Assembly (NCBI GenBank): GCA_930367215.1
Contig: OV884056.1
Coordinates: 316,416,709 to 316,480,708, forward strand
Source of the DNA: Pollenia angustigena
Lineage: Eukaryota; Arthropoda; Insecta; Diptera; Polleniidae
Length of the DNA: 64,000 nucleotides
Direction of reading: 5' to 3'
The notes under the pieces were generated by a model that was given only the letters and a program-made list of their open reading frames with translations, did not search any database and was not told where the DNA came from. The first letter of the stretch is position 1; every line of letters begins with the position of its first letter. Position numbers and translations under genes: made by a program. Below, piece by piece: positions 10,888-22,510 of this stretch.

Positions 10888-11519
10888 ACAATGACTACTT
10901 GAATGCAAAAGTATAAGAATGTGTGCCTTTTGAATTTACACTATTGTGTTATATTGCGTGCGCAACAAAAATGCAAATAAAGCACTTTCAATAAAAAACG
11001 AAGACATGCAAAAATCAAATGTCCACGAAACGATGTAAAAATTACCAGCGTTGAACTTTGTTTTGCAGGCAAAGAGTGAATGTAAATTTGAGCGTATGAA
11101 TAAATCAAGAAAAATAGTGATTTTGCAGTTCTCTGTTAACAACACAAAATATTTGTACAAATGTAAAATTTTGACATGTTTGGCGCGCAAATTGTGTGGT
11201 TTATTTTGCGCTTTACACGATTGAACAACGTGTCTTCATAATTGAACAATATTTAAAACATAATGAAAGCTTGGCGGCTGCAGTTTGAAAATTTAATACA
11301 AAATATGAAAAGAAAAGGCTCTTTTAACGAGCGTTGTGTAACCTGCCATTTTTTATACGCTTTAGTTTTTAAACTTACGATACTCTTTGACGAAAAACCG
11401 CGTGTTCAGTTCAACTGTCAGTATATATTAGGTGAATTCGAGAACACAAAAGTTTTACTGAATTTTACTAAATTGCGTTTGAGTACACAAAACACAGTAA
11501 ATGAGAACAAAAATTATGA
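10888..11519. other. Non-coding; contains an interrupted repeat end at ~11,425-11,519
   Basis: There is no gene to about 11,420. From there ATTAGGTGAATTCGAGAACA and AGTAAATGAGAACA match the termini of the 19,616-20,379 element, so this is a diverged relative broken by the hAT-like insertions that follow. Confidence 0.5.
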
Positions 11520-11527
11520 GCGTAAAA

Positions 11528-13657
11528 TTAGGCCTGCCATACGTCCTGGTTTTCCAGGATTGTCCTGGTTTTAGACTACTTGTCCTGGTGTCCTGGTCCA
11601 CTATTAAATTGTCCTGGTTTTTTGTACAGGTCAAGACAAATAAATTTGTTTTTTGCTTTAGTTGTTAACAAAGGTTAAGATTTCGGTTATAACACTGCTA
11701 ACATAAGGTAATATAAAGTATAAAGAACTTTAATTAAGTTCAACTGTTATCTGGTGTAAAGCTGGTAAAATCTTTCAATAATATTAGATGATAGTCAATC
11801 CTCTTTAAAATTTTGTTTCAACTAGTGGCTGTAAAAAGTTATACCGTGTAAACAAGTAATTGAAAACCGATAACAAATTGCTTTCTCTAAGGCAGCCCAT
11901 ACACGTTTCAATTCAATTGTCAACTGAGTCGGTCGTTGTCCAAATCAAAGCGTGTATGGCTTTGTCAATTGATTAGTTTGACAGTTGTCCAGTTGGTTGA
12001 AGAAAAATCAAAAGAGTTTGATTTTTTCAAGTTGAGTATTTATGGTGTTTTCTTTTCTACAAAAAAATTTGACATTTTATTTAAAAAAATGCAGTTTGGT
12101 GTCTGTTTCTTAAAAATTTTGCTCCCGAAAAGGGTGAGTTTTTTAAGAATAAAACAAGCCAACCTGTATCAAAGACCGAAATGAAGTTCTAGAAAAAGTG
12201 CAATCTTCTGAAAATTATTTTAGTTTAGAACATTTTAAGCTCAACTTTTTATTATTTTTCATCGTTTTTATGTACATGAAGTGGATTTGAAAAAAAAAAC
12301 TGGATGGTTTTTACATATCGCACCCTAAATACTTAAAGGTAACAACTCAAAATTCTTAAATTTTCAGGAGAGCCAAAAAAACTGTTTATGTAAAAATGGT
12401 GCAAATATTAAAAAAAAACAAGTTCTCTAATGAAAAAAAGTCCAATTTGAAGAAAGTTTTGCTTTGCCTTATAAGAATTTATTTATAAAAAAGTCATTTT
12501 TGAAAACTTTGGAGTTGGATATTTCGAAAAAATACTTACACATGCAAAAAAAAATCCGATTTTCCCCTACAAAAGTCCCTACGCATTATTGTCATTAAAA
12601 CAGAAAAAAACAATAGTTATAAGAAAAAAATTTTATTCGAAAATGTATATACATAAAAGTTTTGACAAAAAATAGTACATAAGTGTGTACTTTTAATAAA
12701 TTCAATTAAATCTTTCAACATTGAATAATATCGCAGTGGTATTAGAACGAATTATTGCCATTAGGGACTTGTGAAATGGTTGGTATTTTCACTCTATGCA
12801 CCAATGGCGCTAGTGATATTGTATACCTCAGTGTACAAATACACATATCTCTTTCTTCAGACACCTTAAGCAGTAACATGCAGTCTACAACTGACATGAA
12901 ATGCTTAACTTTACCACTAATATGATGTTAATGTTAGGTATAGACTCATCATGTTAGAAGTTTTCTCATGTTATAACACGGTTGTTAATGCAAATGTTTT
13001 AACAACGCTTTTATAACATCAAGTTATAACAGCAAATCATGTCAGTTGTAGACGGGCAGTAACAATTGATACCCACTATTCGTTAGCTTCTTCGCTGACC
13101 CTAAGTAATGCAGGAAACATATATTTTGTATGACAAGTTCTTTGTTTGTCACTAAGTCACTGATGTCGATTTCAGCAAACAGTTGTTAAGAAGCTTCACC
13201 ACTTTGTTTTTTAAGATATCTTAGAAAAAACTAACACATATATACATTTAAGTGTCACCAACTTTTTAAACTACAAACACCTCTGGAAATATATTTTTAA
13301 GCGATTTTAGGGAAAAGAAAAATTTTCAACCGTTTTGGACAAGAAAATAAATACTAAAAATACGTTTTTTTTCTGCATTTATTATGCATAAATAATGTGA
13401 TATGACGAAAAATCCTTACATATTAGAGATTTTTAAAAATCTGTCCGATTTTCCCTACGCTTCTATTTTAGTATCAAAAATACCTACTTGTAGGGATTTT
13501 CCCCTACTTCTGGCAACACTGGTTGTGACCCTTTAGTATTTAGGGTGCGATATACTACATACATATGTATTAAAAAACAAACTTTTCTGTTGGTATAATT
13601 TTTTATCCATTTTTTCCATGTGTCCTGGTTGATAGGTTCAAACATCTGGCAGCCCTA
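11528..13657. mobile_element. hAT-like element, ~2.1 kb, diverged ends
   Basis: Left TTAGGCCTGCCATACGTCC and right (inverse) TAGGGCTGCCAGATGTTT resemble hAT termini, with TCCTGG repeated in both subterminal zones (11,544-11,625; 13,621-13,630). Flanking 8-mers are GCGTAAAA (11,520-11,527) and GCATAAAG (13,658-13,665), 6 of 8 identical, consistent with a decayed duplication. A paired repeat beginning ATATCGCACCCTAAATACT (12,315; inverse ending 13,553) and a 177-bp element lie inside. No transposase was recognised. Confidence 0.5.
12879..13055. mobile_element. TIR MITE with 9-bp duplication
   Basis: Inverted ends TGCAGTCTACAACTGACATG and (inverse) CCGTCTACAACTGACATG are flanked by a perfect GCAGTAACA on both sides (12,870-12,878; 13,056-13,064). 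Nine bases suit a Mutator-like element; an 8-bp reading would suit hAT or P. It is non-coding. Confidence 0.65.
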
Positions 13658-13665
13658 GCATAAAG

Positions 13666-13830
13666 CAGTGATATCCACTCCATGGGCTCGCGAGTCAGTC
13701 AATAATCACGGTCGGCAATTCACATGTATACAACAAATTTGTTCGTTTCAAAACATCAGACTATCATCAGTCTCTGCGACCGCACACAAGTACACAATAT
13801 CACAGTGCGTTCGGGGCTTGGTAATCACTG
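13666..13830. mobile_element. Short hAT-like MITE adjoining the previous hAT
   Basis: 165 bp with CAGTGATATCCACTC at the left and inverse CAGTGATTACCAAGCC at the right. Flanking 8-mers GCATAAAG and GTGTAAAG share six positions. It contains GGGCTCGCGAGTC and a small open frame with no recognised domain. Confidence 0.45.
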
Positions 13831-13869
13831 GTGTAAAGTGGCAGTTCTTGACTGAGTATTTACAGATTT

Positions 13870-14637
13870 TTATTATTTAGGCTGTGAAATAGGGCAAGAG
13901 GGGTAAACGCTCCTCCTCCCTATATCTTCTTAACTAATCAACCGAGTTTCTTAAAATTTGGCATGCAGACACTGCAATATCTAAAGGAACTTTAAGATAT
14001 AAATTTTTTGGAAATTCCAACAATTAGGGCGTAAAATTGGGCAGAAGACCAATGTCTTCTTAATTAATTATCCGATGATAGCTTGATGAGGATGAAGTCT
14101 TGAAGGAACTAAAGGCTATAAATTTTAACATTTACGGCGTAAAATAAAGCAAAAATGGTAAAAGCACTCCTTCCTATACCTTCTTTATAAATTAACCGAT
14201 TTTCTTGAAAATTTAATATATTTTTTTGATAAATTTTTTTCTCCGGTTATTCTACTTCGGAATTTGAACCCACAACGGCTGTGCAATGGTACACGATTGG
14301 TCGTTAAAAAATTTATTAAAGCGTTATCGCAGCTACCATTTTGAATGGTATATTACATGGCATGTTCTCGCGTCGGCAAGCCATCCAGCTTGTTTGTGTT
14401 GGCTAAAGACGGACTGACAAAAAATATCGGACACACAATTGCTCTTCGTAATGAAAATTTATCATCTGTGATTGATTTTCATATATCAGGATAAAAAAAT
14501 GGATCACTTTTTTATGTTTAACTTTTGAATATGTAACGAACAGAAATAAAGAAATAAATAGCTTTTAAGCGCTTCATTCCTCTTTCGTTCACTAGAGATA
14601 AGTTACATGGCAAAACAACGTTTGCCGGGTCAGCTAG
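13870..14637 (+). mobile_element. Helitron 3' portion
   Basis: The 3' terminus is canonical: a hairpin GGCAAA (14,609-14,614) pairing with TTTGCC (14,621-14,626), then GGGTCAG and terminal CTAG (14,634-14,637) followed by T, the Helitron insertion rule. Upstream are roughly 130-bp repeats of the type AACCGATTTTCTTGAAA, common in insect Helitrons. The 5' TC end is not defined and no Rep/helicase frame is visible, so it is non-autonomous or truncated. Confidence 0.6.
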
Positions 14638-16273
14638 TACTCTCTAAAGTTTATAAAAACCACACTAAAATTATTTTTGCAGCTGATTCATCGAAAGGAT
14701 ACCATTTTTTGCACACGGGAGTGCCATTTATGATCGAAAAATTAGCGCATATGCGTTTATTTCGATCTTGAAGCTGATTTCTAAGAGATTCGATTATGAC
14801 ACAAAATGCCACCTGGGATTAATAAATTTCTGTCGTTTGAGTTAAATTTTCTTCCCTTTAAATAAAATTGTATTAAAATTCTTATCTGATTTTTCACAAA
14901 TCTCGCCCACCCAGTTATTGTTGAAGTTTATTATTCCAAAAGTATGATGTCCTACCAAGTATTTTATTTTCAAATTTTGCTACCTTTTTAATTTAATCTA
15001 TCATTTGACCATTAATTCAACAAAATCTTCATCGAAAACAACGACGACAATAACAAACATTCAAACAACAATTAAGCATTTACATTAATTCAAAAACACA
15101 TCAAATCATTCATCTCTTCAACGAAATTGTCTACAACATTTAATATGTTTAATCAGTCGTCGTAATAGTTTTTTGTTGGTTTTGTTTGTTGTTGTATGCT
15201 CGAACAACTAAACTAAACGTCCTTACAAATCTTTAAGATACAAAAAGTATTTCAAATGAAAATTTTACTCAGTCAATGCCCAAATACAATATAAGTTGCT
15301 TAACAAAACAATCCACACACAAACACAGCCAGCAGCAATGCACAAAATGTGCATCTGCGTTCTGTTCGTTTGTTAAGCTCTCAGCGCATTGCCAGAGTTT
15401 TGTATGAATGTTTATTGAACGTCAAAAGAAGTCTTAAGACAAGAAGAGTAAAGAAGTTCGATTCAATAGATTTCTACTTACTATAGTTTATCAAAAAGGT
15501 GAATTTCATTCAGTTATTGTTAGGGTAGGTAAATTGATAATTCAGTATAATGTCAAAGTTGTAAGTAATCTATGGGAATCTAAAAATGAAGAATAAAAAA
15601 ATATGTTTGTTCTCTTTATTAAATTGTTTTCCAAAACTGCATTTATAAGGATTTGGAAACAGCCGAAAATTTCATCGAAATCGATATGATCGCTTAGTGA
15701 AACTTTCTTAAGAGAGAGTTTAGATTCGAAATAATGCGTATTCAGGCAATTCTGTCTACTTTAATTTTAATGAGCAACTAACTACAGCAATCCATGTATC
15801 AGATAACCTGATTCATGATTTTGAAAGCGAGAAATAGTCATTCGGGCACGTTCTACAAACCGAAATGAAGTGAAATTCAATTCGAAATAGATTTATAATT
15901 AATTTTTCTACAAAATGAGTTTTTAGAGATGTTCTTGAAGAAAAAACTACTACTCTAAAGTAAAAGTATACAAAGCAGAGTACCGAAACATACACTTATT
16001 ATTCTGTCATGAGCGAGTGTGAACGTTTAAAATTTTGCCTCTTCTTCATCCTCATGAAGGTCATGAAAAGTGAGCAATAAAATTATATAAAGAATATAAA
16101 AATCCATCACAAGGAAATAAACAAAACATGTCGCTCATTTACTTCAAAAGTGACATAACTCAAAAAATGCAATTTTAGAGTTAGTGATGCAGAATTGTTC
16201 ACTTTGTTTTTCTTTGTATTGTGTATAAAATTCATCTTTATATCTTTTATACTTTCCTCGTTTGTATTTCTAA
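14638..16273. other. Non-coding, no gene seen
   Basis: Apparently largely single-copy AT-rich DNA. No conserved open frame, RNA gene or transposon terminus was recognised. Confidence 0.5.
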
Positions 16274-16471
16274 GGCTGGGTTTTTGAGATCTCAGTTAAA
16301 CTAGGTTTAGTTAATCTAAAAACAGACTTGTGCCGCCATTACCAAGTTTAGTTTTGCCTAAAATGGTAGTCTCTAATGATATAATAAAAAAAATCACATT
16401 TCGCTGGAAAAATCCGAGTTTAAGACTACGCTAAACTAAGTTTTAACTTAAACCACATTTAAAACCCAGCA
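16274..16471. mobile_element. MITE with TAA target duplication
   Basis: Left GGCTGGGTTTTTGAGATCTC and right ending TTAAAACCCAGCA form inverted ends (one terminal mismatch). Subterminal AGTTAAACTAGGTTTAG faces CTAAACTAAGTTTTAACTTA. TAA flanks both sides (16,271-16,273; 16,472-16,474), PIF/Harbinger-like. Confidence 0.6.
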
Positions 16472-16474
16472 TAA

Positions 16475-18485
16475 GTGGTTGGAGCGAACCAAAAAGCTTA
16501 AACGCGTTTATCTCAAATGGATTTTTTTGAGTTGTGTCACTAATGAAGTAAATAAGCGATGTATACAATATACACATTTGCTATTCGTGAGGTGGTCATG
16601 CAAATTATCAAGCAACAAAAACAATATTAGAAAGAAGCGATGTTGAAAATTTTTGTTTACTTATTCCTCACGTTCATGAGTGAATACGCGAAAAATTACC
16701 AAATGATGCATGACTGTGAAAAAAGTTAAAAAATTTTGATTTCTCATTTATAAGGATATTCATGAATGCGTAACTATTAACGATCATTTATGAATTTTTC
16801 TGAACTCTAATAAAAATGAATTTTTTTTTGAACTTTCATTACACGGTCGTATTTAGAATTGGTTCCAACATGTCGTATTGTCAAATTAAATGAATCATTT
16901 CCAAGTTGAAAAAAACTCGGTCATAATTTCCCTAGATAAGTTTTTTTTTTTATCAGCACTAAAATATTTCTGTACAATAATCCTACCGTTTATAAAATGT
17001 TCGTGCGGTGACTTCTAAATTATGCTACGTTCATATGTGAGTATAATGTACGAAAAAAGCCTCTGTAGGAGCAAGCAACTGGCTGCTTTTATTGTAATGG
17101 TGATGTTCGTATTAGTATTGTGATGATGATGGTGATGTTTGGGGAAACTTAAAATGCCAGCAAAAGAAGTGTAGGAATTTTTATGACCATACAAAGCGCA
17201 CAACAATTGCCAATTAAAATTTTTCCACAAAGACCAACTGCAAAAAATAAAACAAAAACAAGAAACAGCAACAGTAACAGAAAAAAAGGGTTTTTGTGTA
17301 CGACTAATTAATTGCTTTGCTCACGTTTTTCGCGCAAAATGTTTACCGGAAAGAATCAATCCAACCAAACCCATCCAGCTAGTCAGCCAGCCAGCGAGCC
17401 ATCCCGAGAAGTAGCCAACTAACCAACCTTGGGTAAGTTAAAGAAATCATTTTATTTTGTATTTAAGAAGTCAAGAAAATAAGACCAAAAAATCGTTTGG
17501 TCGATAGTTTGCTTAGCTTATGGTTAATAGTGAAACTATTAGAATGGAAATAAACCAAACATACTACTCCCTTGGCTAAATTGTAGTCAAGCAAACTGGC
17601 TGGTTGGCTTGCAGGCTGGCAGGCTAGATGATGCTCATGTTGATGCTGCTCTGCTGTTACTGGAACATGGATGACTCTAAAAAGTTGGTTGGCGGCACTT
17701 CGTTGTCGTCATTGTCATTGTCTGGTGTGGTGTTGGCGATGAAGTTGTTTGTAATTCCAGAAGGCCATACGAATTGATGTTAAGTAATAGTTTTAAAGTT
17801 AAATCAACTACAACGAAAAAATTTATTTAAACTTTTTTTTTATTTGTTTTTTGGTTTTTACTCTCTATTGGCAGGGACTTTAAAAACTTGCACTTCTTCA
17901 TTTTACTACGAACAGAACTAAAAAGCAGCCACTAACTAAAACTAAACTAAATAAGTAAACTTAAACTGTGATCAGTGATTTTTAGATTTTCATTTAATGT
18001 TTAAGCTTAAAGTAGACATGCTCTACAACATTTTAAGATGGCCTTTTAAGTTTTATTTTTGTTCTTTTATTTATATTCTCTTCAGTTTTACGACTGCTCC
18101 GTTTGCCACAGAGGAAATAGAGTTTTAAGTGTAACTGTGTTGTGTGTTTGGAATCGTTAAAGATTCTTGTAGATTAGTTTTTTTATTTATTTTTTTTTTT
18201 TTTTGCAATGAGATTTATTACCATGGTCTGGGAGTTTATTTGTTTAAAAGGTCAATTGTAATTTCTGAGACATGATAAAATGATCGAATTAGCAGGAAAT
18301 GACATACAATTACTAAATGAAGGTGTTTAGCCAGTGACACCAGTAGAACAATGGAATTTTTTCGTTCCAAAATAAATGCGAAATTTTCTTAAAATAATTT
18401 TTGGGGCTTCTAAGCAAAATGTAAAACAGGATATTCTCATTTATGTTAGTAAATTAAAAATTGCGTTAAGAAATTTCACTGAATT
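16475..18485. other. Non-coding; low-complexity patches
   Basis: No gene is seen. Features are a GATGATGATGGTGATG trinucleotide patch near 17,122-17,140, GCCAGCCAGC repeats near 17,380-17,400, a relatively GC-rich stretch 17,590-17,760, and a T run near 18,180-18,204. It could be single-copy intergenic or intronic sequence; no splice structure could be supported. Confidence 0.45.
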
Positions 18486-18879
18486 CGGTAAAAAGTGAAA
18501 CCTCTATTAACGGAACTCTCCCATTACCAAACTGTTCCAAGCGGTTCATTGTTGATCCAATCTGTTCAATAGTTTTTTCATACAAAATGTATTCCCACTC
18601 TCATAACCGGATGTGGGCACTTAAATACATTAACAAAAGTTATGTTTTATTACCAGTTCCTTATTTTTGCAACCCTTAACCATATTTGCGTTAATGCCAA
18701 CAAAATTGGTGATTCCTCTGTTAGCACAAACGATGGCAAATAAATTGTGCTTTATTTGAAAAAGTTTTTTGTTTAGTTCGTGTTGTTCGCTTTAGAATCA
18801 CAAAATGACTTTCAGAAGATGGAATCCCATTAGCTAGCTATAATCTTCCGGCGTTCGATCTCCCTAGTATGTACGTATG

Positions 18880-19610
18880 TACCTCTGTCATAAACGACAT
18901 CTGCATGTTGGCCAGATTACCGTTGGCGACATCATCGTCAATGATGTATGTACGACTTGTCCCCTGTCGTTAAGGTTTTCTAGAAGACAAGTTACAGGAA
19001 ATCGTCGGGCACGACAGTTTGAGCGACATTGTCTATAAGTTGTCCTCTATTCAACTCTATGGGGGACAGTATGAGCGACATTGTCTTATAAGTTGTCTTG
19101 TATAAGAGCTATTGACGACAAAGTTTTCTGGAATGTTTTTCAATCACTTGCTTGGTTTTCTTAAAATTCTCACATTCTTTTTTTTAATTGTTAATTTAAA
19201 TATTTACATAACTACCAGTAAAACCGAAAAATGCTGATGAATTTATTCGAGGGCTGGAAAATAGATAACATGCAGTTAATATTTCACTGTCAACTTTAGG
19301 ATTACTTTAAAGAGTCGAACATAAAACATGTAACAGAAATTAAAATTTCAACTATGTTTACTAAAAAAACTGTCTAAAATAGATAACCGTATAAAATTTT
19401 TTGTCTTGAACGTCAAAATAGACGACATTGTTATGCAAGTAGTCGTTGACGACAAAGTAGCCGAAATTTTCGTCTACGTAATCTTTCGATCGAATGAAGG
19501 ACAAGAAGAGCGACATTGTCTTTCTTTGTGTCGTGCACGATTTTCGCGACACTTCTTCAAAAATGTCATTGACGATTTGTTCTCGCTGTCCCTCACATGT
19601 CGTGTAGGAA
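18880..19610. repeat. CGACA/TGTCG-rich segment with diverged duplication
   Basis: GCGACATTGTCT occurs three times (near 19,022, 19,075 and 19,510) and TTGACGACAAAGT twice (near 19,113 and 19,446). CGACA or its inverse is found throughout. The two halves look like diverged duplicates. Open frames on both strands arise from the motif and show no known protein. Confidence 0.45.
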
Positions 19611-19615
19611 TTAAT

Positions 19616-20379
19616 AGTTGCGTTCGAGAACACAAAAGTTTTTACTATATTTTACTAAACTTTACTGCATTTTACGAAATTGCGTTCGAGTACACAAAAT
19701 GCAGTAAATGAGAACATAAATTTAGAGCGAAAAGTGACAGTTCTTGTCTGAGTATTTACAAATTTTTACTGCAGAAATTTCTGCAGAAAAATTTAGTAAA
19801 TCAAAAAAACATATGTTTCAAAAGGTAAACAAACAAAAGTAACCAATAAAAAGCATGCAAATTGTGAAAAAATTGTTAAATAAAAGAAAAGTTGAAATAA
19901 AAATTAAACCAAAACAAAAAGTGTATTAATAATAATTAATTAAACTTGTTTGTGAAGCATTTGTTTGGCTAAATACAAACTTTTTAAAATTTTTTTTGTT
20001 TTGTTAATTTTTTAGAGTTGTAAAAGTGTGAAGTACTTGGGTACTTAAGTAATCAATAGCAAAACAATTATTCATGTTCTTTTAAATAATTTAACCCGCT
20101 ACAAATTAGTAAAATCAAATAAAATAAAAAACAAACAAATACGAAAGCTTACATAAAATAGTTTGTTTGTATTTTCCAAAAATGTTCGTGTTATAAAAAG
20201 TATTTAATCGAGTACCGATAAGACACTTCAATTATGTTCCATCAGCTGTTGCCTTTATTTTACGAATTTTTACAAATTTTGCGTTCGCGTACTTTTTTGA
20301 ACAACAGCTTTTTGTGAGAGAAAAATTTTTTAGTTTACTCATTTACTGCATTTTACTGTAAAAGTACTCAAACGCACCT
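19616..20379. mobile_element. TIR element, 764 bp, AAT-flanked
   Basis: Left AGTTGCGTTCGAGAACACAA and right (inverse) AGGTGCGTTTGAGTACTTTT, with AAT on each side. Both arms go on to AGTAAAATGCAGTAAATGAG-type sequence. A broken relative flanks 11,528. It is non-coding. Confidence 0.5.
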
Positions 20380-20648
20380 AATATTATCGTCAATCCGTCT
20401 TCGAGGATGTCTTAGAGACGTGGCCAACTGGGGCTCTTATAACCGGACAAAACCACCGTGGTGGTTTGGTGTCCGATTATGGGTGGTTTCACTGTAAATA
20501 AATATGATAAATCTGATTATTTATTTATTTCAGTAAAGGTAAATAAAAAGCCACTGTTTAATGTTTTTTTTCTTCGAATTTGCGTGATTATAATTCTGTG
20601 GCATTTTGATAAGTCGAGATAAGATAGCAAGAAAGTTAAAATTGTATT

Positions 20649-20984
20649 CAGGTATGTGATGAAAAACAATTGATTTCAAAAACATAATTTTAGGAAGGTG
20701 TGATGAATTTCGATCAATTTTAAAATTTATTTCTTAATTTTTTGTTCAAAGTACCGGGGCCAAATTACGGCATTCAATATCGATCGAAATTCCCATTTAA
20801 ATATAATTTCGATCGATATCGAATGCCGTAATTTGGCCGCTGTTTGTATGTATGTATGTATGTATATAATAAAAAATTTAAGAGAATATATAGAAAAGAA
20901 AACAAAGGAAAATCTATTAGAAATCAATTTTTTTAAGATACTAAAATCAATTTGTTTTCAAAATCGTTTTCTACCACATACCTG
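20649..20984. mobile_element. Fold-back MITE, 336 bp
   Basis: Outer arms CAGGTATGTGATGAAAAAC and (inverse) CAGGTATGTGGTAGAAAAC are flanked by ATT on each side. The centre carries the strong hairpin annotated separately, plus a GTATGTAT microsatellite. Confidence 0.6.
20758..20838. repeat. 34-bp near-perfect hairpin
   Basis: Arm 20,758-20,791 begins GGCCAAATTACGGCATTC and arm 20,805-20,838 is its inverse with one mismatch in 34 positions. The loop is 13 bases. Transcribed RNA would form a very stable stem. Confidence 0.9.
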
Positions 20985-21689
20985 ATTAAATAATAAAATA
21001 AGACAAAATTAAAGAAAAATTTCGTTTATAACATGGTAAAATAAGAAACAGGTACTACATCAAGTACAACTCTACAAAAACCACAAGCAAGGACTATCTA
21101 TCAGGTCTGCTTACTTGTACAAAAACAAAAAACGACATGTATTTTGTTTGTGTAAAATTTCTTTTTAGCTGTCAAAACTTACTACCACATATACAAAGCA
21201 AAAGGAAAAAACGTGTATGTGTGGCATACCATAAACGTATGTGTGGGAAAAAACAATAAACGTAAACAAACATATCGACCCCTAAAGGTGCTATCAGACG
21301 GGATGTATTTTACATATGTACTGTCACTTTTCTTTCCCATATGTAATTCCGTATGTATGTCAAAATTTCCATTTTACATACGATTCATAATTTTTGCTAT
21401 CACACCTGCTTATGTTTTTCCTTATGACATAACCTATAAATGTAAACAAAAGCTGACTTTTGTTTACGTTTCAAAACAAACCAGCTGTTTTGTTTATGTA
21501 TGCCACAGGAAAATAGAGCGCCCTGCAAGCATTTTATGGAAAAATTAATCATATTCGAGTCATTTATGACTCATCTGCACGATTAAAATAAGCATATATG
21601 AGCTCATTTTATGATCATAAATGATTGTTTTCTCGGGAGGAAATGGTACCCTACCCGGGACTCTTCTTGAGGAGTCTTTTATTACCCGC

Positions 21690-21925
21690 TTTTCTGATCA
21701 GTTTCGACTCATTTATGACTCATATTTTTAATGACTTGCGAGTCTTTTTCAAGTCATTTTTTAGTCGTAAATCTGATTGTCTGCGAGTCTTTTTCGACTC
21801 ATTTTTAAGTCGTATTTTTGATCGTCTAAGAGTCTTTTTCGACTCATTTTTTAGTAGTATTTCTGATCCTATATATGTATGTATATATTAGAGTCTTTTT
21901 CGAGTCGTTTTTTAGTCGTTTTTCT
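21690..21925 (+). repeat. Minisatellite, ~46-bp unit
   Basis: At least four units of the form GAGTCTTTTTCGACTCATTT followed by TTAGTCGTATTTCTGATCGT, diverging by a few bases; one unit carries a TATATGTATGTATATAT insertion. GAGTC/GACTC pairs make each unit a small hairpin. The open frame through it is a product of the repeat. Confidence 0.8.
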
Positions 21926-22348
21926 GATTAAATTATTATTAAATTAAATGTTTTGTAAAAAAATTAATTGCATTTAAAAATAAATAATAATAAAGTGGTA
22001 TTTATTAATTCGTCGTAAATAACAATAACAACAATATAATATATAATAATATATGTAATTTTATAAATAATCCATTTTAAAAAATAAAAAAATAATTATT
22101 CAAAATAATTCAAAGTTAAAAAAATATTTTTATAAATTAAATTTAATTTAAAGTTTACTTTTATTCACCGTAGCATATACAAAATGTTTTTGTACCACAG
22201 CGTTCATGTATTTGTCTGTGCATTTGAATTTGTGATGAGAAATAGCTAAAAAAAATGTTGATATTAATTATTTTTATTTTAGACAATTAAATATGTAAGG
22301 GAATTCAAATGCAAACTATCAGATCTTCATGAAACTAAGATATATTGC

Positions 22349-22510
22349 AGAGAATAAAAATTAATTGGACACAAGGGTTAAAAAGCGGGCTCAAAAATGA
22401 CCCAAGATTTTTGTTATTCAAAACAATGGGTTTCATTGGATTATTTTTGACCCCACTTTTTAACCCTTTAATGTGAGATTGGGCAGCAAAGCACTTAATT
22501 TTTATTCTCT
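22349..22510. mobile_element. Fold-back element
   Basis: The ends are AGAGAATAAAAATTAA and its exact inverse. An inner pair of about 30-base arms begins GGGTTAAAAAGCGGGCTC and faces GACCCCACTTTTTAACCC. It is non-coding. Confidence 0.6.

Larger units (their letters stand above)
18493..20494. mobile_element. Possible pogo-like Tc1/mariner remnant
   Basis: The left end AGTGAAACCTCTATTAACGG and right end (inverse: CAGTGAAACCACCCATAATC) resemble pogo/Tigger-type termini. The right end is followed by TA and carries a perfect inner palindrome CCACCGTGGTGG. The left end lacks a clean TA-C start. No transposase is left, and another TIR element lies inside (19,616-20,379). Confidence 0.4.

Noticed and set aside
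12315..13553. Possible further transposon with ATATCGCACCCTAAATACT ends
   Set aside because: The ends match as inverted repeats but no target duplication could be found, so it is only mentioned under the hAT-like element that contains it.
14230..14300. Minus-strand tRNA-like text with GGGTTCAAATTCC
   Set aside because: A B-box-like match only; no A box or cloverleaf, and it lies within Helitron-like DNA.
19361..19711. Overlapping ~100-residue frames on both strands
   Set aside because: They arise from the CGACA-rich repeat; no domain was recognised and the plus frame runs into the TIR element at 19,616.
21213..21548. 111-residue plus-strand frame
   Set aside because: It crosses the left TIR of the 1.87-kb transposon and shows no domain or sensible composition.
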